A stretch of 64,000 nt of DNA from JANPCX01 sp031431125 (GTDB taxonomy: Bacteria > Pseudomonadota > Gammaproteobacteria > Burkholderiales > Burkholderiaceae_C), in assembly GCA_031431125.1 (NCBI GenBank), contig JANPCX010000021.1, positions 67,569 to 131,568 of the forward strand. The letters are read 5' to 3'. Positions within the stretch are counted from its first letter, which is position 1. Each line of letters starts with the position of its first letter. The translations under genes and the position numbers were made by a program. Positions 26,926-37,190 of this stretch are shown piece after piece. The notes beneath the pieces are model-generated. The model was not told where the DNA came from and did not search any database. It saw only the letters and a list, made by a program, of their open reading frames with translations.

Positions 26926-29460
26926 TCAGGACAGGGCGTTGAGCATGCTCTGCGCTTTTGAACGCAGAGAGCCAGTGCCTTTGGCAACCACCTCTTGCAA
27001 CAAATCGCGAGCACCTTCCATGTCACCAATTTGGCGGAATTCTTCTGCCAAATCGAGTTTGCGCTCGAGTGGGTCGCGGCCATCGTCTTCGTCGGAACCG
27101 GTGTCAACGGCCTCAAGTGCTGCCGCACCCGATGTTTTTGCCGGTGCGTCCAAGTCCAGCGAGATAGCGCCAAGGTCGAAGTCCAAGGGCGAAGGCGCGC
27201 TGTCCACTGCATCAGCGACCGCACGGGTTGCCGCTTTGACCGGCGTGAAATCCAAATCAAGCGAGGGCGCTGGAGTGGGCGGGACGACGTCGAAGCCACC
27301 CGGTTGAGTGGTGACGACAGCAGCACCACTGGTGGCAGCCAAATCCAGCTCGAGATCCAAATCCAGGCTCTGTGCCGACGCGGCAGAACGCCCGGTTTCA
27401 GCGAAAGATTCAACAGGCGGCAATACCGACTGCGGCATGGTGCTGGCGCCCAGAGGCTCTGTCGGACCATCGCTTCCAACCGCGGCGCTCGGCGCACCGC
27501 CGGGACGGTACAGCGGGTTCTCTGGATCAATCTGCAGACCCATCTCTTGGGCCTTGCCCCAGTCATCGCCGCTGCCCTGAGTGAGGGAGAACAACTGAGT
27601 CGCCAACAACTCGAAGCCTTTGGTGTCCCTGCGTTTGGCGTACACCTCCAACAACTTGGTGCGAATGGCCAGACGATCAGGATTGCCACGCATGGCTTCT
27701 TTGAGAATTTCTTCCGCCTGCAGATCCCGTCCGTAGGCGAGGTACACGTCGGCCTCGGCCACTGGATCAACGTCGCCGATGGCATCCAATTGGCTCAGCG
27801 AGTAGCTCATGGACGACGAGGCGCCGCTGGCGTCGCGTGTGTCTATGCGCTGACCGCCGCTGGCGCCAAAGAAGGAATCGGGCTGCAAACGACTTTCCAA
27901 GAACGACGTTTCACCGCTGTCGCGTTTGGCACGTTTGCTGAAGCGGTAGAGACCAAAACCGGCCAACAAAGCAATCAATCCGCCACCAATGGCCAAACCA
28001 AGGGGATTGCTGCCATCCAGAATTCCGTCAACGAAACTAGGCTCAGGGGCAGCAGGAGCGGCAGTAACCACTGGAGGAGCGGGGGCTACCACCGGAGCAG
28101 GCGCACTGGCTGCGGGCATAGGCTCGGATGCGACAGGTGCTGGTGTTGGTGCGACAACCGGCGGCGGCTCTGGAACCACGACAGGCACTGGAACCGTAGG
28201 CACAGAAACAGCTGGCGCGGAAGCCACCACGACCGGCGGTTTGGCTGCCACTGGAGCGGCGGGCGCGGGTGGTGGTGATGCAGTCGCAGTCGCGTTTTGC
28301 AACTTCTTCAGGTCCTCGACGTTTTTGGACAACTCCGCGACACGCGCTGCGGCAGCGGCCTTTTCTTTCTCTTTGCTGATCTTTGCCTCTTCAGACGCCG
28401 CCTTGGCTGCGGGGCTGGCGGCACCTTTACTCAGCGTCAGTTTGTCTGGCGCGGGCGCTGCGGCTTGCTTTTTATCCTCGACGGTGGCTTGAACCGCACC
28501 TTTGGCTTGCCGCGAACTGGTTTCGGTTTTTGCCGCAGGCACATTGCCAGCCAAACGCTGGCGGAAGGCGTTGAAGTCGGCGCTTTGCGCCTGAATCACT
28601 TGTTTGGCCTCGTCGCTAGAAATCGCTTTGGCGGCATCGGCCGACGGCACGGACAGAACAACACCAGAACGCAGGCGGTTCATGTTGTTGCCGAGGAAAG
28701 CTTCCGGATTGCCCTTGTACAAGGACACCAGCATTTGATCCAAAGACACCCCTGGACGCTGGGTTCTGCCGGCGATGCGCGACAAAGTGTCGCCTGGTTT
28801 CACCGTGTACTGGTCAACCCCCGCACCAGCAACGGGCGCGTCCACCGCCATCGGCGCAGGGCGACTGCTTGGACGTGTCGCTCGGGTTGCAGCGGCAGGA
28901 GCCGTTACCGCCATGGACGGCGCTGGGGCTGGCGCCACCATGGGTGGCGCCGCGGAAATGGCCGGCTCCGTCGTCACGGCAACAGGTGCTGGTGCGGCGG
29001 CACGATTGGATGGTGGATCGAACAACAGGGTGTACTCGCGAACCAAGCGTCCGGTGGACCAGTTCAACTCCAAGATCATGTCAACAAATGGCTCTTGAAC
29101 TGCGCGGTTGCTGGTGATGCGCAAGAACGTGCGTCCGTCGGCACGACGCTGGACCGACACTTGAGTGGCAGGCAACACGGCGTTGTAGTCAACGCCTGCA
29201 GCGCGGTAGGCCTCGGGCGGCGCAACGCGAACCTTGAGGTTGGAAGACTCCTCGGGCGTGAGGCTGGTGACTTCGATCTCTGCCTTCAGGGTTTCACCCA
29301 ATCCAGACTGAACCGAGAGTCGCCCCAAGCCCAGGCCAGAGGCATTCAGTGCGCAAAAGAGCATCGCGGCTGCCGCGACCCCACGAAGGGCCAAGCGACC
29401 CGAATTGAGCGTGTTTTGTTTCAAGGCGTCTCCCAACTGGAACTTGCGACTCTCAGGCAT
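26926..29460 (-). CDS. fimV: FimV/HubP family polar and type IV pilus assembly protein
   Basis: About 844 residues from the ATG ending at 29460 (a TTG three codons earlier is less likely). Layout: hydrophobic N-terminal segment ending ASGLGLG, the conserved FimV N-domain (LSVQSGLGETLKAEIEV), a LysM peptidoglycan-binding motif (YTVKPGDTLSRIA), Ala/Lys-rich coil, long Pro/Val-rich linker, one membrane helix (LGLAIGGGLIALLAGFGLYRF), and an acidic cytosolic part ending in a short TPR-like FimV C-domain (KLDLAEEFRQIGDMEGARDL). Such proteins organise the cell pole, type IV pili and chemosensory systems. Base use matches its neighbours. Confidence 0.93.
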   Translation of the reverse strand: MPESRKFQLGDALKQNTLNSGRLALRGVAAAAMLFCALNASGLGLGRLSVQSGLGETLKAEIEVTSLTPEESSNLKVRVAPPEAYRAAGVDYNAVLPATQVSVQRRADGRTFLRITSNRAVQEPFVDMILELNWSTGRLVREYTLLFDPPSNRAAAPAPVAVTTEPAISAAPPMVAPAPAPSMAVTAPAAATRATRPSSRPAPMAVDAPVAGAGVDQYTVKPGDTLSRIAGRTQRPGVSLDQMLVSLYKGNPEAFLGNNMNRLRSGVVLSVPSADAAKAISSDEAKQVIQAQSADFNAFRQRLAGNVPAAKTETSSRQAKGAVQATVEDKKQAAAPAPDKLTLSKGAASPAAKAASEEAKISKEKEKAAAAARVAELSKNVEDLKKLQNATATASPPPAPAAPVAAKPPVVVASAPAVSVPTVPVPVVVPEPPPVVAPTPAPVASEPMPAASAPAPVVAPAPPVVTAAPAAPEPSFVDGILDGSNPLGLAIGGGLIALLAGFGLYRFSKRAKRDSGETSFLESRLQPDSFFGASGGQRIDTRDASGASSSMSYSLSQLDAIGDVDPVAEADVYLAYGRDLQAEEILKEAMRGNPDRLAIRTKLLEVYAKRRDTKGFELLATQLFSLTQGSGDDWGKAQEMGLQIDPENPLYRPGGAPSAAVGSDGPTEPLGASTMPQSVLPPVESFAETGRSAASAQSLDLDLELDLAATSGAAVVTTQPGGFDVVPPTPAPSLDLDFTPVKAATRAVADAVDSAPSPLDFDLGAISLDLDAPAKTSGAAALEAVDTGSDEDDGRDPLERKLDLAEEFRQIGDMEGARDLLQEVVAKGTGSLRSKAQSMLNALS

Positions 29461-29707
29461 GCCAAACAAAGGTGCGAAGCAAGACTTGCTTCAAATGCCA
29501 ACCCCTCAACCAAGAGGTGTCAGCCTACCGCCCACCTTTTTTTGTGCCTAAATGTCAGTAGAAATCACAATAGCATCAAGCATATACGCTGACAAGCTAA
29601 TGCAAAAGCTGACATTGCTCAGCCACCGACGCAAGTCTCCGCGAAGCGACGAAGTCGTTGGGCTGAGGCAACACTCAAGCCTCAAACGCACAACGACAGG
29701 TGACACC

Positions 29708-30838
29708 TCACCCTTGCAGCAAGATTCTCAACATACGACGCAAGGGTTCAGCCGCACCCCATAACAACTGGTCGCCAATGGTGAAGGCACCGAGGTATTC
29801 TGGACCCATCGCCAGCTTACGAACCCGTCCGACGGCAATGTTCATCGTGCCAGTCACCGCCACCGGTGTGAGGCCGTGCACCGTGTCTTGCCTGTTGTTC
29901 GGAACAAAGCGGACCCACTCGTTGTCCTGGCGAATCATTTGCTCGATGTCCGCCAGTGGAGCATCCTTCTTTAGCTTGATGGTCAAACTCTGGCTGTGGC
30001 AACGCATCGCACCGACGCGCACGCAAATGCTGTCAATGGGCACCTCTGGCGTGCCGAACCCCGCCCCACGACCGAGAATTTTGTTGGTTTCCGCCCCGCC
30101 CTTCCACTCTTCCAAACTGGTTCCATCGCTGCGGTCTACATCGATCCAAGGAATCAAGCTTCCACCGAGTGGAACCATGAAATTCTTGGTCTCTTCAGCG
30201 CTAAGTCCGCGCTGCGTGGCAGCCACCTGACGATCAATCTCCAGGATGGCGCTGGAGGGATCATCTAGCAAACTGCGAACCGCAGTGTTGAGGGTGCCGT
30301 ACTGAGTGAGCAACTCACGCATGTGCTGGGCGCCACCACCACTGGCCGCTTGGTAAGTGGTGGCCGTCATCCACTCGACCAAGTCTGCTTTGAACAGGGC
30401 TCCCAAACCCATCAGCATGCAACTGACAGTGCAATTGCCTCCAATGTAGTCAAGCACACCCTTGCTCAGCGCGTTCTGGATCACCGGCAGGTTGACAGGG
30501 TCAAGAATGATGACGGCATCATCGTTCATGCGCAGTGTCTTGGCCGCATCAATCCAATAGCCCTTCCAACCGGCAGCGCGCAGCTTCGGGTGTATGGCTT
30601 TGGTGTAGTCGCCGCCCTGAGCAGTGATGATGATGTCGCAGCGCGAAAGCGCGGCCACATCAAAAGCGTCTTGCAACTTGGTTTCGTTTTTGGCCCAGCT
30701 CGGCGCAGCGCCACCGGCGTTGCTGGTGCTGAAGAACAGCGGCTCAATAAGGGCAAAGTCGCCCTCGGCCTGCATGCGGTCCATGAGGACAGACCCCACC
30801 ATGCCGCGCCAACCCACCAATCCTACGAGTGTTGTCAT
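29708..30838 (-). CDS. asd: Aspartate-semialdehyde dehydrogenase
   Basis: A 376-residue enzyme that reduces aspartyl phosphate to the semialdehyde for lysine, threonine and methionine. The start [18 protein letters not shown] holds the NADP loop. The catalytic Cys136 lies in [19 protein letters not shown] and the late His in [10 protein letters not shown] are present. The ATG ending at 30838 was preferred to one two codons upstream because AAAGGG then has better spacing. Between asd and fimV (29461-29707) no gene is seen; between asd and leuB lie 90 bases rich in G/C runs. Confidence 0.96.
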   Translation of the reverse strand: MTTLVGLVGWRGMVGSVLMDRMQAEGDFALIEPLFFSTSNAGGAAPSWAKNETKLQDAFDVAALSRCDIIITAQGGDYTKAIHPKLRAAGWKGYWIDAAKTLRMNDDAVIILDPVNLPVIQNALSKGVLDYIGGNCTVSCMLMGLGALFKADLVEWMTATTYQAASGGGAQHMRELLTQYGTLNTAVRSLLDDPSSAILEIDRQVAATQRGLSAEETKNFMVPLGGSLIPWIDVDRSDGTSLEEWKGGAETNKILGRGAGFGTPEVPIDSICVRVGAMRCHSQSLTIKLKKDAPLADIEQMIRQDNEWVRFVPNNRQDTVHGLTPVAVTGTMNIAVGRVRKLAMGPEYLGAFTIGDQLLWGAAEPLRRMLRILLQG

Positions 30839-30928
30839 TTCCATCGCCCTTTCAAAAAGTTAAGTTCAACCTTCTGCTCCCCCGGCTCGAATCGCCATCG
30901 GGGAGGGGCGAGACGATCCGAGAGCCAG

Positions 30929-32026
30929 CTAGCCCTTTTTAGTGATCGTCGTAATGGTGCGCAGTGCGTTCGCCACCGCATCGCCCATTTCGCGTGTACC
31001 CACCCTCACAGTGCCTTCAGACCAGATGTCACCCGTGCGCAAACCGGAGGCGAGCACATGCTGAACCGCCGACTCGATTCGGTCAGCAGCTTCAGCTTGT
31101 TGGAGTGAGTATCGGAGCATCATGGCAGCTGACAGTATTGTAGCCAAAGGATTGGCAATGCCCTTGCCCGCTATATCGGGCGCCGACCCGTGGCTGGGCT
31201 CATAGAGACCCTGCCCCTTGGAATTGAGAGATGCCGAGGGCAACATGCCAATCGAACCCGTGAGCATGGCCGCCTCGTCACTGAGGATGTCACCGAACAT
31301 ATTGCCGGTCACAACGACGTCGAGTCGCTTCGGCGCTTTGACCAGTTGCATGGCGGCGTTGTCCACATACATGTGCTCCAGCTCTACATCAGGGTACTCG
31401 GCGTGCACCTCGGTAACCACGTCGCGCCAGAACTGGAAGGTCTCCAGCACATTGGCTTTGTCCACACTCAGCAGTTTTCCTCGTCGCTTGCGGGCAGCCT
31501 GGAAGGCAACGTGGGCAATGCGTTCAATCTCGGGACGCGAGTAACGCATGGTGTCGAACGCTTCTGGGTGGCCCTTGAAAGCACCATCCGGCGACTCACG
31601 GCGACCGCGCGGTTGACCGAAATAAATGTCGCCCGTCAGTTCGCGAATGATCAGGATGTCGAGCCCCGCCACGATTTCTGGCTTGAGCGAGGACGCGTGG
31701 GTCAGCTCTTTGTAGCAAATCGCGGGGCGAAAGTTGGCGAACAGCTCCAGGTTTTTGCGCAAACCAAGAATCGCTTGTTCGGGGCGCAAATGGCGCTCGA
31801 GTTTGTCGTACTTGAAATCGCCCACTGCGCCGAAGAGAACCGCATCGGCTTCTTTTGCCAGCTTCAAGGTGGCGTCGGGCAGCGGATGTCCGTGCGCGGC
31901 ATATGCCGTGCCGCCGACCACGGCCTCTTCCATCTCGAACTTCAAGTCCAAGCACTTCAAGACCTTGACGGCCTCGACCACGATTTCAAGTCCGATACCG
32001 TCGCCGGGGAGGATGGCGATTTTCAT
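30929..32026 (-). CDS. leuB: 3-isopropylmalate dehydrogenase
   Basis: A 365-residue decarboxylating dehydrogenase acting third in leucine synthesis. [12 protein letters not shown] opens the protein; [30 protein letters not shown] and the NAD-binding [19 protein letters not shown] are diagnostic. The ATG overlaps by four bases the stop of the small membrane protein gene upstream, placing it at the end of a leuC-entericidin-leuD-membrane protein-leuB operon, with asd next. Confidence 0.97.
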   Translation of the reverse strand: MKIAILPGDGIGLEIVVEAVKVLKCLDLKFEMEEAVVGGTAYAAHGHPLPDATLKLAKEADAVLFGAVGDFKYDKLERHLRPEQAILGLRKNLELFANFRPAICYKELTHASSLKPEIVAGLDILIIRELTGDIYFGQPRGRRESPDGAFKGHPEAFDTMRYSRPEIERIAHVAFQAARKRRGKLLSVDKANVLETFQFWRDVVTEVHAEYPDVELEHMYVDNAAMQLVKAPKRLDVVVTGNMFGDILSDEAAMLTGSIGMLPSASLNSKGQGLYEPSHGSAPDIAGKGIANPLATILSAAMMLRYSLQQAEAADRIESAVQHVLASGLRTGDIWSEGTVRVGTREMGDAVANALRTITTITKKG

Positions 32027-32349
32027 GTGTCTATTTCCTTGTCGTCTGCGGCATGTGCCGCCTTTTTGTCATCAATCAACCAATGCACCAGGCTGTACTC
32101 GCAGGCCTTGAACACCAGATAAGCGATCATGCTGACGTAACCCGTGACCAACAGCTCCAAGAGCTGCGCCGCGCCACCATCGGTCAGCGCCATCCACCCG
32201 TAATCCACGATCAAGGCCGTGTTGGCCTTCAAGAGAAAGAAGAGGTTCAGCGAGCACGCGCCAAAAACGAAGAAGCTCAAGCCCATCGCAAGAAACGCAC
32301 GCCAGCGCCGGGCCAGAATCCAGCGCAAAGGCGCTGTGGTGGTTTTCAT
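32023..32349 (-). CDS. Two-helix membrane protein encoded within the leucine operon
   Basis: About 108 residues starting at the ATG ending at 32349 ([10 protein letters not shown]), 13 bases after the leuD stop. Two hydrophobic helices (about 18-38 [20 protein letters not shown], and about 63-83 [20 protein letters not shown]) are followed by a charged tail. The overall look is of a DUF2061-like membrane protein, but I am not certain of the family. It overlaps the leuB start (ATGA). Function unknown; the tight coupling is the main evidence that it is real. Confidence 0.75.
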   Translation of the reverse strand: MKTTTAPLRWILARRWRAFLAMGLSFFVFGACSLNLFFLLKANTALIVDYGWMALTDGGAAQLLELLVTGYVSMIAYLVFKACEYSLVHWLIDDKKAAHAADDKEIDT

Positions 32350-32362
32350 GTTGCAAATGCCA

Positions 32363-33010
32363 TCACAAGATGCGCTGGGCCAGCCAAGGCTTGCGCACCA
32401 AACGTTCGGCCTCAAACGCTTTGATTTTGTCGGCGTGGCGCAAGGTCAGCGCAATGTCGTCGAAACCGTTGAGTAGGCAAAACTTGCGGAAGGGCTGCAC
32501 CTCAAAGGGCAACTCAGTACCGTCCGGTTTGATCACCACCTGGCGCGGCAAATCAATCTTCAGCGAATAACCCACGAAGGCAGCCACTTCATCAAACAGG
32601 CGCGACACCTCGGCGTCGGGCAAGACAATGGGCAGCAGCCCGTTCTTGAAGCAGTTGTTGAAAAAGATGTCGGCGTAACTCGGCGCGATCAGTGCGCGAA
32701 AACCATATTGGTCTATCGCCCAGGGCGCATGTTCGCGGGATGAGCCGCAACCAAAGTTCTTGCGTACCAGCAACACCGACGCCCCTTGGTAGCGCGGTTG
32801 GTTCAACACGAAATCGGGGTTGGCCCTGCGGGTCGCGGGGTCTTGGCCTGGCTGGCCTTGATCCAGGTATCGCCATTCATCAAATAAATTGGGGCCAAAA
32901 CCCGAACGTTTGATGGACTTGAGGAATTGTTTGGGAATGATGGCATCGGTGTCGACGTTCTCGCGGTCCATCGGTGCCACCAGTCCTTGGTGTGTTTGAA
33001 ATGCTTGCAT
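32363..33010 (-). CDS. leuD: 3-isopropylmalate dehydratase small subunit
   Basis: A 215-residue aconitase swivel-domain subunit. It has [17 protein letters not shown] at the N-terminus and the [13 protein letters not shown] signature. With LeuC it isomerises 2- to 3-isopropylmalate. It lies just after the entericidin-like gene, with only two bases between. Confidence 0.97.
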   Translation of the reverse strand: MQAFQTHQGLVAPMDRENVDTDAIIPKQFLKSIKRSGFGPNLFDEWRYLDQGQPGQDPATRRANPDFVLNQPRYQGASVLLVRKNFGCGSSREHAPWAIDQYGFRALIAPSYADIFFNNCFKNGLLPIVLPDAEVSRLFDEVAAFVGYSLKIDLPRQVVIKPDGTELPFEVQPFRKFCLLNGFDDIALTLRHADKIKAFEAERLVRKPWLAQRIL

Positions 33011-33012
33011 GT

Positions 33013-33138
33013 TTACTTCTTCTTGGCTGCTTCTTCGATGGACTCACCGGCTTTTTGAATGTCTTTACCCACACCGCCGATGGTGTTGCAACCGGTCAGA
33101 AAAACCATGAAGGAAAGGATGAGAAAAATGGCTTTCAT
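33013..33138 (-). CDS. Entericidin A/B-like small lipoprotein
   Basis: A 41-residue protein with a hydrophobic signal and lipobox LTGC (Cys16), followed by [20 protein letters not shown], the entericidin hallmark. Entericidins are small outer- or inner-membrane lipoproteins encoded as toxin/antidote pairs in enterobacteria; single copies are frequent in betaproteobacteria, where their job is unclear. The gene lies between leuC and leuD on the same strand and is likely cotranscribed with them. Confidence 0.88.
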   Translation of the reverse strand: MKAIFLILSFMVFLTGCNTIGGVGKDIQKAGESIEEAAKKK

Positions 33139-33185
33139 GATGCGACTCCTGTTGAAGAACTTTGGTCAAAAATGGCAATGAAAAT

Positions 33186-34607
33186 CTACATCAACCTTCT
33201 AACATCCACAAAGTGTCCTTCAATGGCGGCGGCAGCAGCCATCGCGGGGCTGACCAGATGAGTCCGGCCTCCGTTGCCTTGCCGGCCTTCAAAGTTACGA
33301 TTGGAGGTAGACGCGCAGCGCTCACCGGGTTCCAGGCGGTCGGCGTTCATCGCCAAACACATGGAGCAACCGGGTTCGCGCCACTCGAAGCCAGCCGCGG
33401 TGAAGATTTTGTCGAGGCCTTCGCTTTCGGCTTGCGCTTTCACCAGTCCGGAACCTGGCACCACCAGCGCCAGGCTCACGTTGCTGGCAATACGTTTGCC
33501 CAAACGTTTGACAACCGCTGCTGCCTCACGCATGTCTTCAATGCGCGAGTTGGTGCACGAGCCAATGAAGACTTTGTCGATTGAAATGCTGGAAAGCGGC
33601 GTGTTGGGTTTGAGCGCCATGTACTCCAAGGCACGCTCCATGGCCAAACGTTTGTTGGGGTCTTTTTCGCGTTCAGGGTCGGGCACGCGGTCGTCAATCG
33701 ACAACACCATCTCGGGCGAGGTGCCCCAGGTGACTTGCGGCTGGATTTGCGATGCATCCAGTTCGACCACCGCGTCCCACTTAGCGCCGGGATCGGATTG
33801 CAAGGTTTTCCAGTAGGCCAGGGCCTGATGCAACTCCACGCCTCGGGGACTGAAGGGACGCCCCTGCACATAGGACAAAGTGGTTTCGTCCACCGCGACC
33901 AAACCCGCGCGGGCACCGGCTTCAATCGCCATGTTGCACACCGTCATGCGGCCTTCCATGCTCAAGGCACGAATGGCGCTGCCACCGAACTCGATGGTGT
34001 AGCCCGTGCCACCGGCCGTGCCAATCTTGCCAATGATGGCCAGCACGATGTCTTTCGCACCAACACCTGCGGATACCTGACCGTCAACTTTGACCAGCAT
34101 GTTCTTGGCCTTCTTGGCCAACAAGGTTTGTGTGGCCAGCACATGCTCGACCTCGCTGGTGCCAATGCCATGGGCCAGCGCACCAAAGGCGCCATGGGTC
34201 GACGTGTGCGAATCACCGCAGACCACCGTCATGCCCGGCAAGGTGGCGCCCTGCTCCGGGCCAATGACGTGGACGATGCCCTGGCGTTTGTCATTCATCT
34301 TGAACTGCGTGATGCCATGGCGGTCGCAATTGGCATCCAAGGTATCCACCTGCAAACGCGAGATGGGGTCGGCAATGCCTTGCGAGCGGTCGGTGGTAGG
34401 CACGTTGTGGTCGCTCACCGCCAGATTGGCGGACAAGCGCCACACCTTGCGACCGGCCAAATCCAAGCCCTCGAAGGCTTGCGGGCTGGTGACTTCGTGC
34501 ACCAAATGACGGTCGATGTAGAGCACCGTGGTGCCATCATCTTCCGCATGGACGGCGTGTTCGTCCCACAGTTTGTCGTAAAGCGTGCGTGCTGTGGTTT
34601 CATTCAT
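33186..34607 (-). CDS. leuC: 3-isopropylmalate dehydratase large subunit
   Basis: A 473-residue [4Fe-4S] aconitase-family subunit. The cluster ligands C351 (FIGSCTNSR), C414 and C417 ([11 protein letters not shown]) are in place, with [12 protein letters not shown] and GGTGYTIEF. Works with LeuD. Its start overlaps by four bases the stop of a LysR-type regulator gene on the same strand. Confidence 0.97.
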   Translation of the reverse strand: MNETTARTLYDKLWDEHAVHAEDDGTTVLYIDRHLVHEVTSPQAFEGLDLAGRKVWRLSANLAVSDHNVPTTDRSQGIADPISRLQVDTLDANCDRHGITQFKMNDKRQGIVHVIGPEQGATLPGMTVVCGDSHTSTHGAFGALAHGIGTSEVEHVLATQTLLAKKAKNMLVKVDGQVSAGVGAKDIVLAIIGKIGTAGGTGYTIEFGGSAIRALSMEGRMTVCNMAIEAGARAGLVAVDETTLSYVQGRPFSPRGVELHQALAYWKTLQSDPGAKWDAVVELDASQIQPQVTWGTSPEMVLSIDDRVPDPEREKDPNKRLAMERALEYMALKPNTPLSSISIDKVFIGSCTNSRIEDMREAAAVVKRLGKRIASNVSLALVVPGSGLVKAQAESEGLDKIFTAAGFEWREPGCSMCLAMNADRLEPGERCASTSNRNFEGRQGNGGRTHLVSPAMAAAAAIEGHFVDVRRLM

Positions 34608-35593
34608 GGGGTCAATTCTCCTGGGTCAGATTGTCTCGTCTTTTGGGCGCTGGTTTGAGCGCGTGTTTGCAATTTGGAGCTGGCTTTTGGGCGCGCCACC
34701 GGAGTCGCCGTTGCCAGGCCCAGCGCATCTAAAAACCGCTGCACTGCCGCCGGTTGAACACTCTGCGTTCGGGCGGCCACCACATACTGCCGCTGCGCCC
34801 ATGCCTCATTCAAGTGCAACACCTTCACATGGAAAGAACGTGTCAAACGCTCAGCCACGGCGGCCGGCAGCAGGGCCACGCCCAAGCCGGCCTCAACCAA
34901 TTGGGCAATCGCATCAAAACCCCGCACTTGCCAACGCGCTTGCAGCACGCGGTTGCGCTTTTGCGCATGCTCCAGCATCAACTGGTGCACCGAGGTGCCC
35001 ATGGGCAATCCCACGATGTCGTGGTCGAGCAGCGCATCAAAATCCACCTCGCTGCGCGTTGCCAGCACATGGTCGGCCGGCACGATGGCGCGCAGGGCAG
35101 CGTCGCGATAAGGATAGGTGGTCAAGCGGTCGTCTCTCAGCGGCGGCACAAACACACCCACATCGGCGCGCCCCTCGGCCACCGCCGCCTGCACCTCGGC
35201 GCTGCTGAGGTCTTCCAAGCTGATGCGGATGCCCGGGTTGGCTTTGGAGAAGGCCGCCAAATCAGCGGGTAGGCATTCCGCAATCGCGCCCGCATTGGCT
35301 GCCACGCGCAAATGGCCCTTGATGCCACGCGAGAATTCCACCACCTCGCTTTCCAAGGCATGCAATGCCGCATGCAGGCTGCGCACGTGGCGCACCAAGG
35401 CGTGGCCGGCGTCGGTCAACTCGACACCACGTGCCCGGCGCTCAAAGAGCTTCACACCCAAGCGGGTTTCAATGTCCGACAAACGCCGGCTGGCCGCGGC
35501 CAACGCGAGGTGCTCGCGCAAGGCCCCCGCCGTGATGCTTTTGCACTCGGCGACGGCCAACACCAAATTCAAGGTGACCAAATCAAAACGCAT
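34604..35593 (-). CDS. LysR-type transcriptional regulator
   Basis: A 329-residue regulator with an N-terminal winged helix-turn-helix (about 1-60: [27 protein letters not shown], so [11 protein letters not shown] marks the recognition region) and a type 2 periplasmic-binding-like effector domain (about 90-295). The C-terminal tail is basic and rich in Ala, Ser and Gln. It lies just upstream of leuC in the same direction with a GTGA/ATGA-type overlap rather than divergently, unusual for a LysR regulator controlling its neighbour. It could regulate leuCDB or only share a transcript; the effector is unknown. Confidence 0.92.
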   Translation of the reverse strand: MRFDLVTLNLVLAVAECKSITAGALREHLALAAASRRLSDIETRLGVKLFERRARGVELTDAGHALVRHVRSLHAALHALESEVVEFSRGIKGHLRVAANAGAIAECLPADLAAFSKANPGIRISLEDLSSAEVQAAVAEGRADVGVFVPPLRDDRLTTYPYRDAALRAIVPADHVLATRSEVDFDALLDHDIVGLPMGTSVHQLMLEHAQKRNRVLQARWQVRGFDAIAQLVEAGLGVALLPAAVAERLTRSFHVKVLHLNEAWAQRQYVVAARTQSVQPAAVQRFLDALGLATATPVARPKASSKLQTRAQTSAQKTRQSDPGELTP

Positions 35594-36400
35594 GTGGATC
35601 TCGGTGGCGAACGAAGGGGTGGTGAGTTCTTATTGTGCAAACCGCCCCAAACCCGTTGGCTCACACCGATAGAGCGTGGACACCGGACTTGTCTTCCAGC
35701 CTGGGGTAAAGGCCAGTATGGACAGTTTGCAGACCCGCAGCTTATCCTTCGCGCGGAGTATTGTCATACGCCTATTTTTAAATAACCCTTCGCACCAAGC
35801 GAAGCCACTCCCGGCTTTTGTGATTCGGTTGCACCAACGACTGAAGGTCGCAACGAAAAAAGCCGGGACGCGTCTGGGCAGAAATCGTCAGGTTCTGTCT
35901 GAGCGACTTTCTTCGTGCTCTAGCCCGGATGCTTCGCGAAGATTGCCAGTGGAAAGAGCGTGCCTCGGCTGGGGCAGCCTCGACCACCCGGGCGCGCCCA
36001 TATGGAATAGGCAGCCGGGGGCAGACCAGTGCGCCGAGTCAGTCAACAAGGCTGGTGATGGGTTTGCAGCGTCTTGTTGTCTAAAAACTCTGATTCAGCC
36101 GAATCAGCCAGCGCGCCAACCGTCGAGCTGCCTCCAAACAAGCACCATGACAAAGAATGCCGCGACGATTGATGCGTCTAGGCCCCGTCTCTACGACGGT
36201 TTAGCGCATTTGATCAACTGCGCCAAATCAAGCCCAAACAGCTAGGGCCTGTTAACACTAAAGATGCTGGCATCTTTAGTGTTAACAGGCCCTAGCTCGA
36301 ACGCTTGGCCGCTCTCCCGAGCGACCAAGGTTAAGTTGAAGACTTCATCACATCCCAGGGCACACAGGCTGTCGTGTGCCAAGGGCTTGGAGCACCACGC
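35594..36400. other. Gene-free, hairpin-rich interval between the LysR gene and the PEP-CTERM gene
   Basis: 807 bases without a convincing gene. A 189-codon plus-strand frame (35676-36245) has no recognisable protein features and ends on a TAG that belongs to the inverted repeat at 36241. Two tandem hairpins stand out: CTTCGC/GCGAAG at 35788-35804, and an 11-bp stem at 35809-35819 with 35858-35868 enclosing GTTGC/GCAAC. A further stem GGCACAC/GTGTGCC lies near 36359-36381, downstream of the PEP-CTERM gene. Confidence 0.6.
36241..36296. repeat. Perfect inverted repeat, 26-bp arms, 4-base loop
   Basis: Arms at 36241-36266 and 36271-36296 are exact reverse complements separated by CTGG. Each outer end carries CTAG followed by GGCCTGTTAACACT. 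No U-run follows, so it is not a classical terminator. It could be the two ends of an excised insertion sequence or a small palindromic element. Confidence 0.9.
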
Positions 36401-37033
36401 TCAGGCTTTGAATTTACGTGCAGCAGCCAATGCGAGCAGCGCCAACGAGGCCATTGCCAAAGTACCGGGCTCAGGGACCGTACCGCCCGCAGAAGCGTAG
36501 ACAACGTTGTCAATGCCAAAGCCATCTGCGGGGCCGCTTGACAGGAAGAGGAAGTTGGCCGTGAAGGGGCTGTCAGAAACGACGCCCCAGAAGCCGCCGT
36601 TGAGGTTCGGAATCGCAAGGATCACCCCGCCAATGTCAATACTGGTGACTCTGCTGTCCGAAATTCCAGCCCAATCGGCGCCGAAAGCGCTGATTGGCGA
36701 ATCAAATGCCAGCGTTGTTCCGCCAGTCGAGCCTGTTGCGGCATTGATCTGCCCTGTGCCATTCACATTGTTGCCATTCGAAACCGGCCCAATGTTGTGC
36801 CAAATGGTGCCAAAAGTTTCCCCGGTCACGCTCACTGAGAAGTCGCCCACATCCACCGCAGCGGCCTCGTAGGAGGTCGAGCTGACGTAAGAGTTGAAAT
36901 TCTGCTCAGTGAAGGTTCCGCCGACAGCAGCCTCCCAAGCTGCTCTGTCGTTGAACACAACGACCGCAGCTTGAGCTTGGGCCACCAGACCACCCAAAGC
37001 AACAGCCAAAAGCAAGAGAGGACGCAATTTCAT
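36401..37033 (-). CDS. PEP-CTERM sorted surface/exported protein
   Basis: A 210-residue protein with a cleavable signal peptide (LLLLAVALGGLVAQAQA), a Gly/Asn/Ser/Thr-rich beta-type body with few charged residues, and a textbook C-terminal sorting tag: VPEPGTLAMA, a hydrophobic helix, then a basic end (ARKFKA). Such proteins are processed by exosortase (EpsH/XrtA type) and are linked to exopolysaccharide and floc formation. The exosortase genes are not in the window, so this is a lone substrate gene. It has a sigma-54 type promoter upstream. Confidence 0.92.
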   Translation of the reverse strand: MKLRPLLLLAVALGGLVAQAQAAVVVFNDRAAWEAAVGGTFTEQNFNSYVSSTSYEAAAVDVGDFSVSVTGETFGTIWHNIGPVSNGNNVNGTGQINAATGSTGGTTLAFDSPISAFGADWAGISDSRVTSIDIGGVILAIPNLNGGFWGVVSDSPFTANFLFLSSGPADGFGIDNVVYASAGGTVPEPGTLAMASLALLALAAARKFKA

Positions 37034-37072
37034 GATGAGGGGTTCCTATAAGAAGATGAGACAGACGCTCCA

Positions 37073-37088
37073 AGCAAAAATCAGACCA
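37073..37088 (-). promoter_or_regulatory. Sigma-54 (-24/-12) promoter of the PEP-CTERM gene
   Basis: Minus strand reads TGGTCTGATTTTTGCT, matching TGG-N9-TTGCT with GG and GC ten bases apart as RpoN requires. The predicted start is about 37062, some 29 bases before the ATG. The -24 block (TGGTCTG) deviates from the ideal TGGCACG. Confidence 0.7.
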
Positions 37089-37190
37089 TATGCCCATCAT
37101 TGCTCTTAGAAATCGCCCATTTGCCCAGGTAATTTCAGGTTCAAGCCCGGTGCGCAAGGTCGCGACTAGACCACCGAAGGGCGTGGCAAC

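Noticed and set aside
35676..36245. 189-codon plus-strand frame in the gene-poor stretch
   Set aside because: No recognisable fold or motif, poor codon pattern, no ribosome site, and its stop lies inside an inverted repeat.
36241..36296. Inverted repeat as an ordinary terminator of the PEP-CTERM gene
   Set aside because: No U-run on either side and the arms are too long and perfect; kept instead as a repeat.
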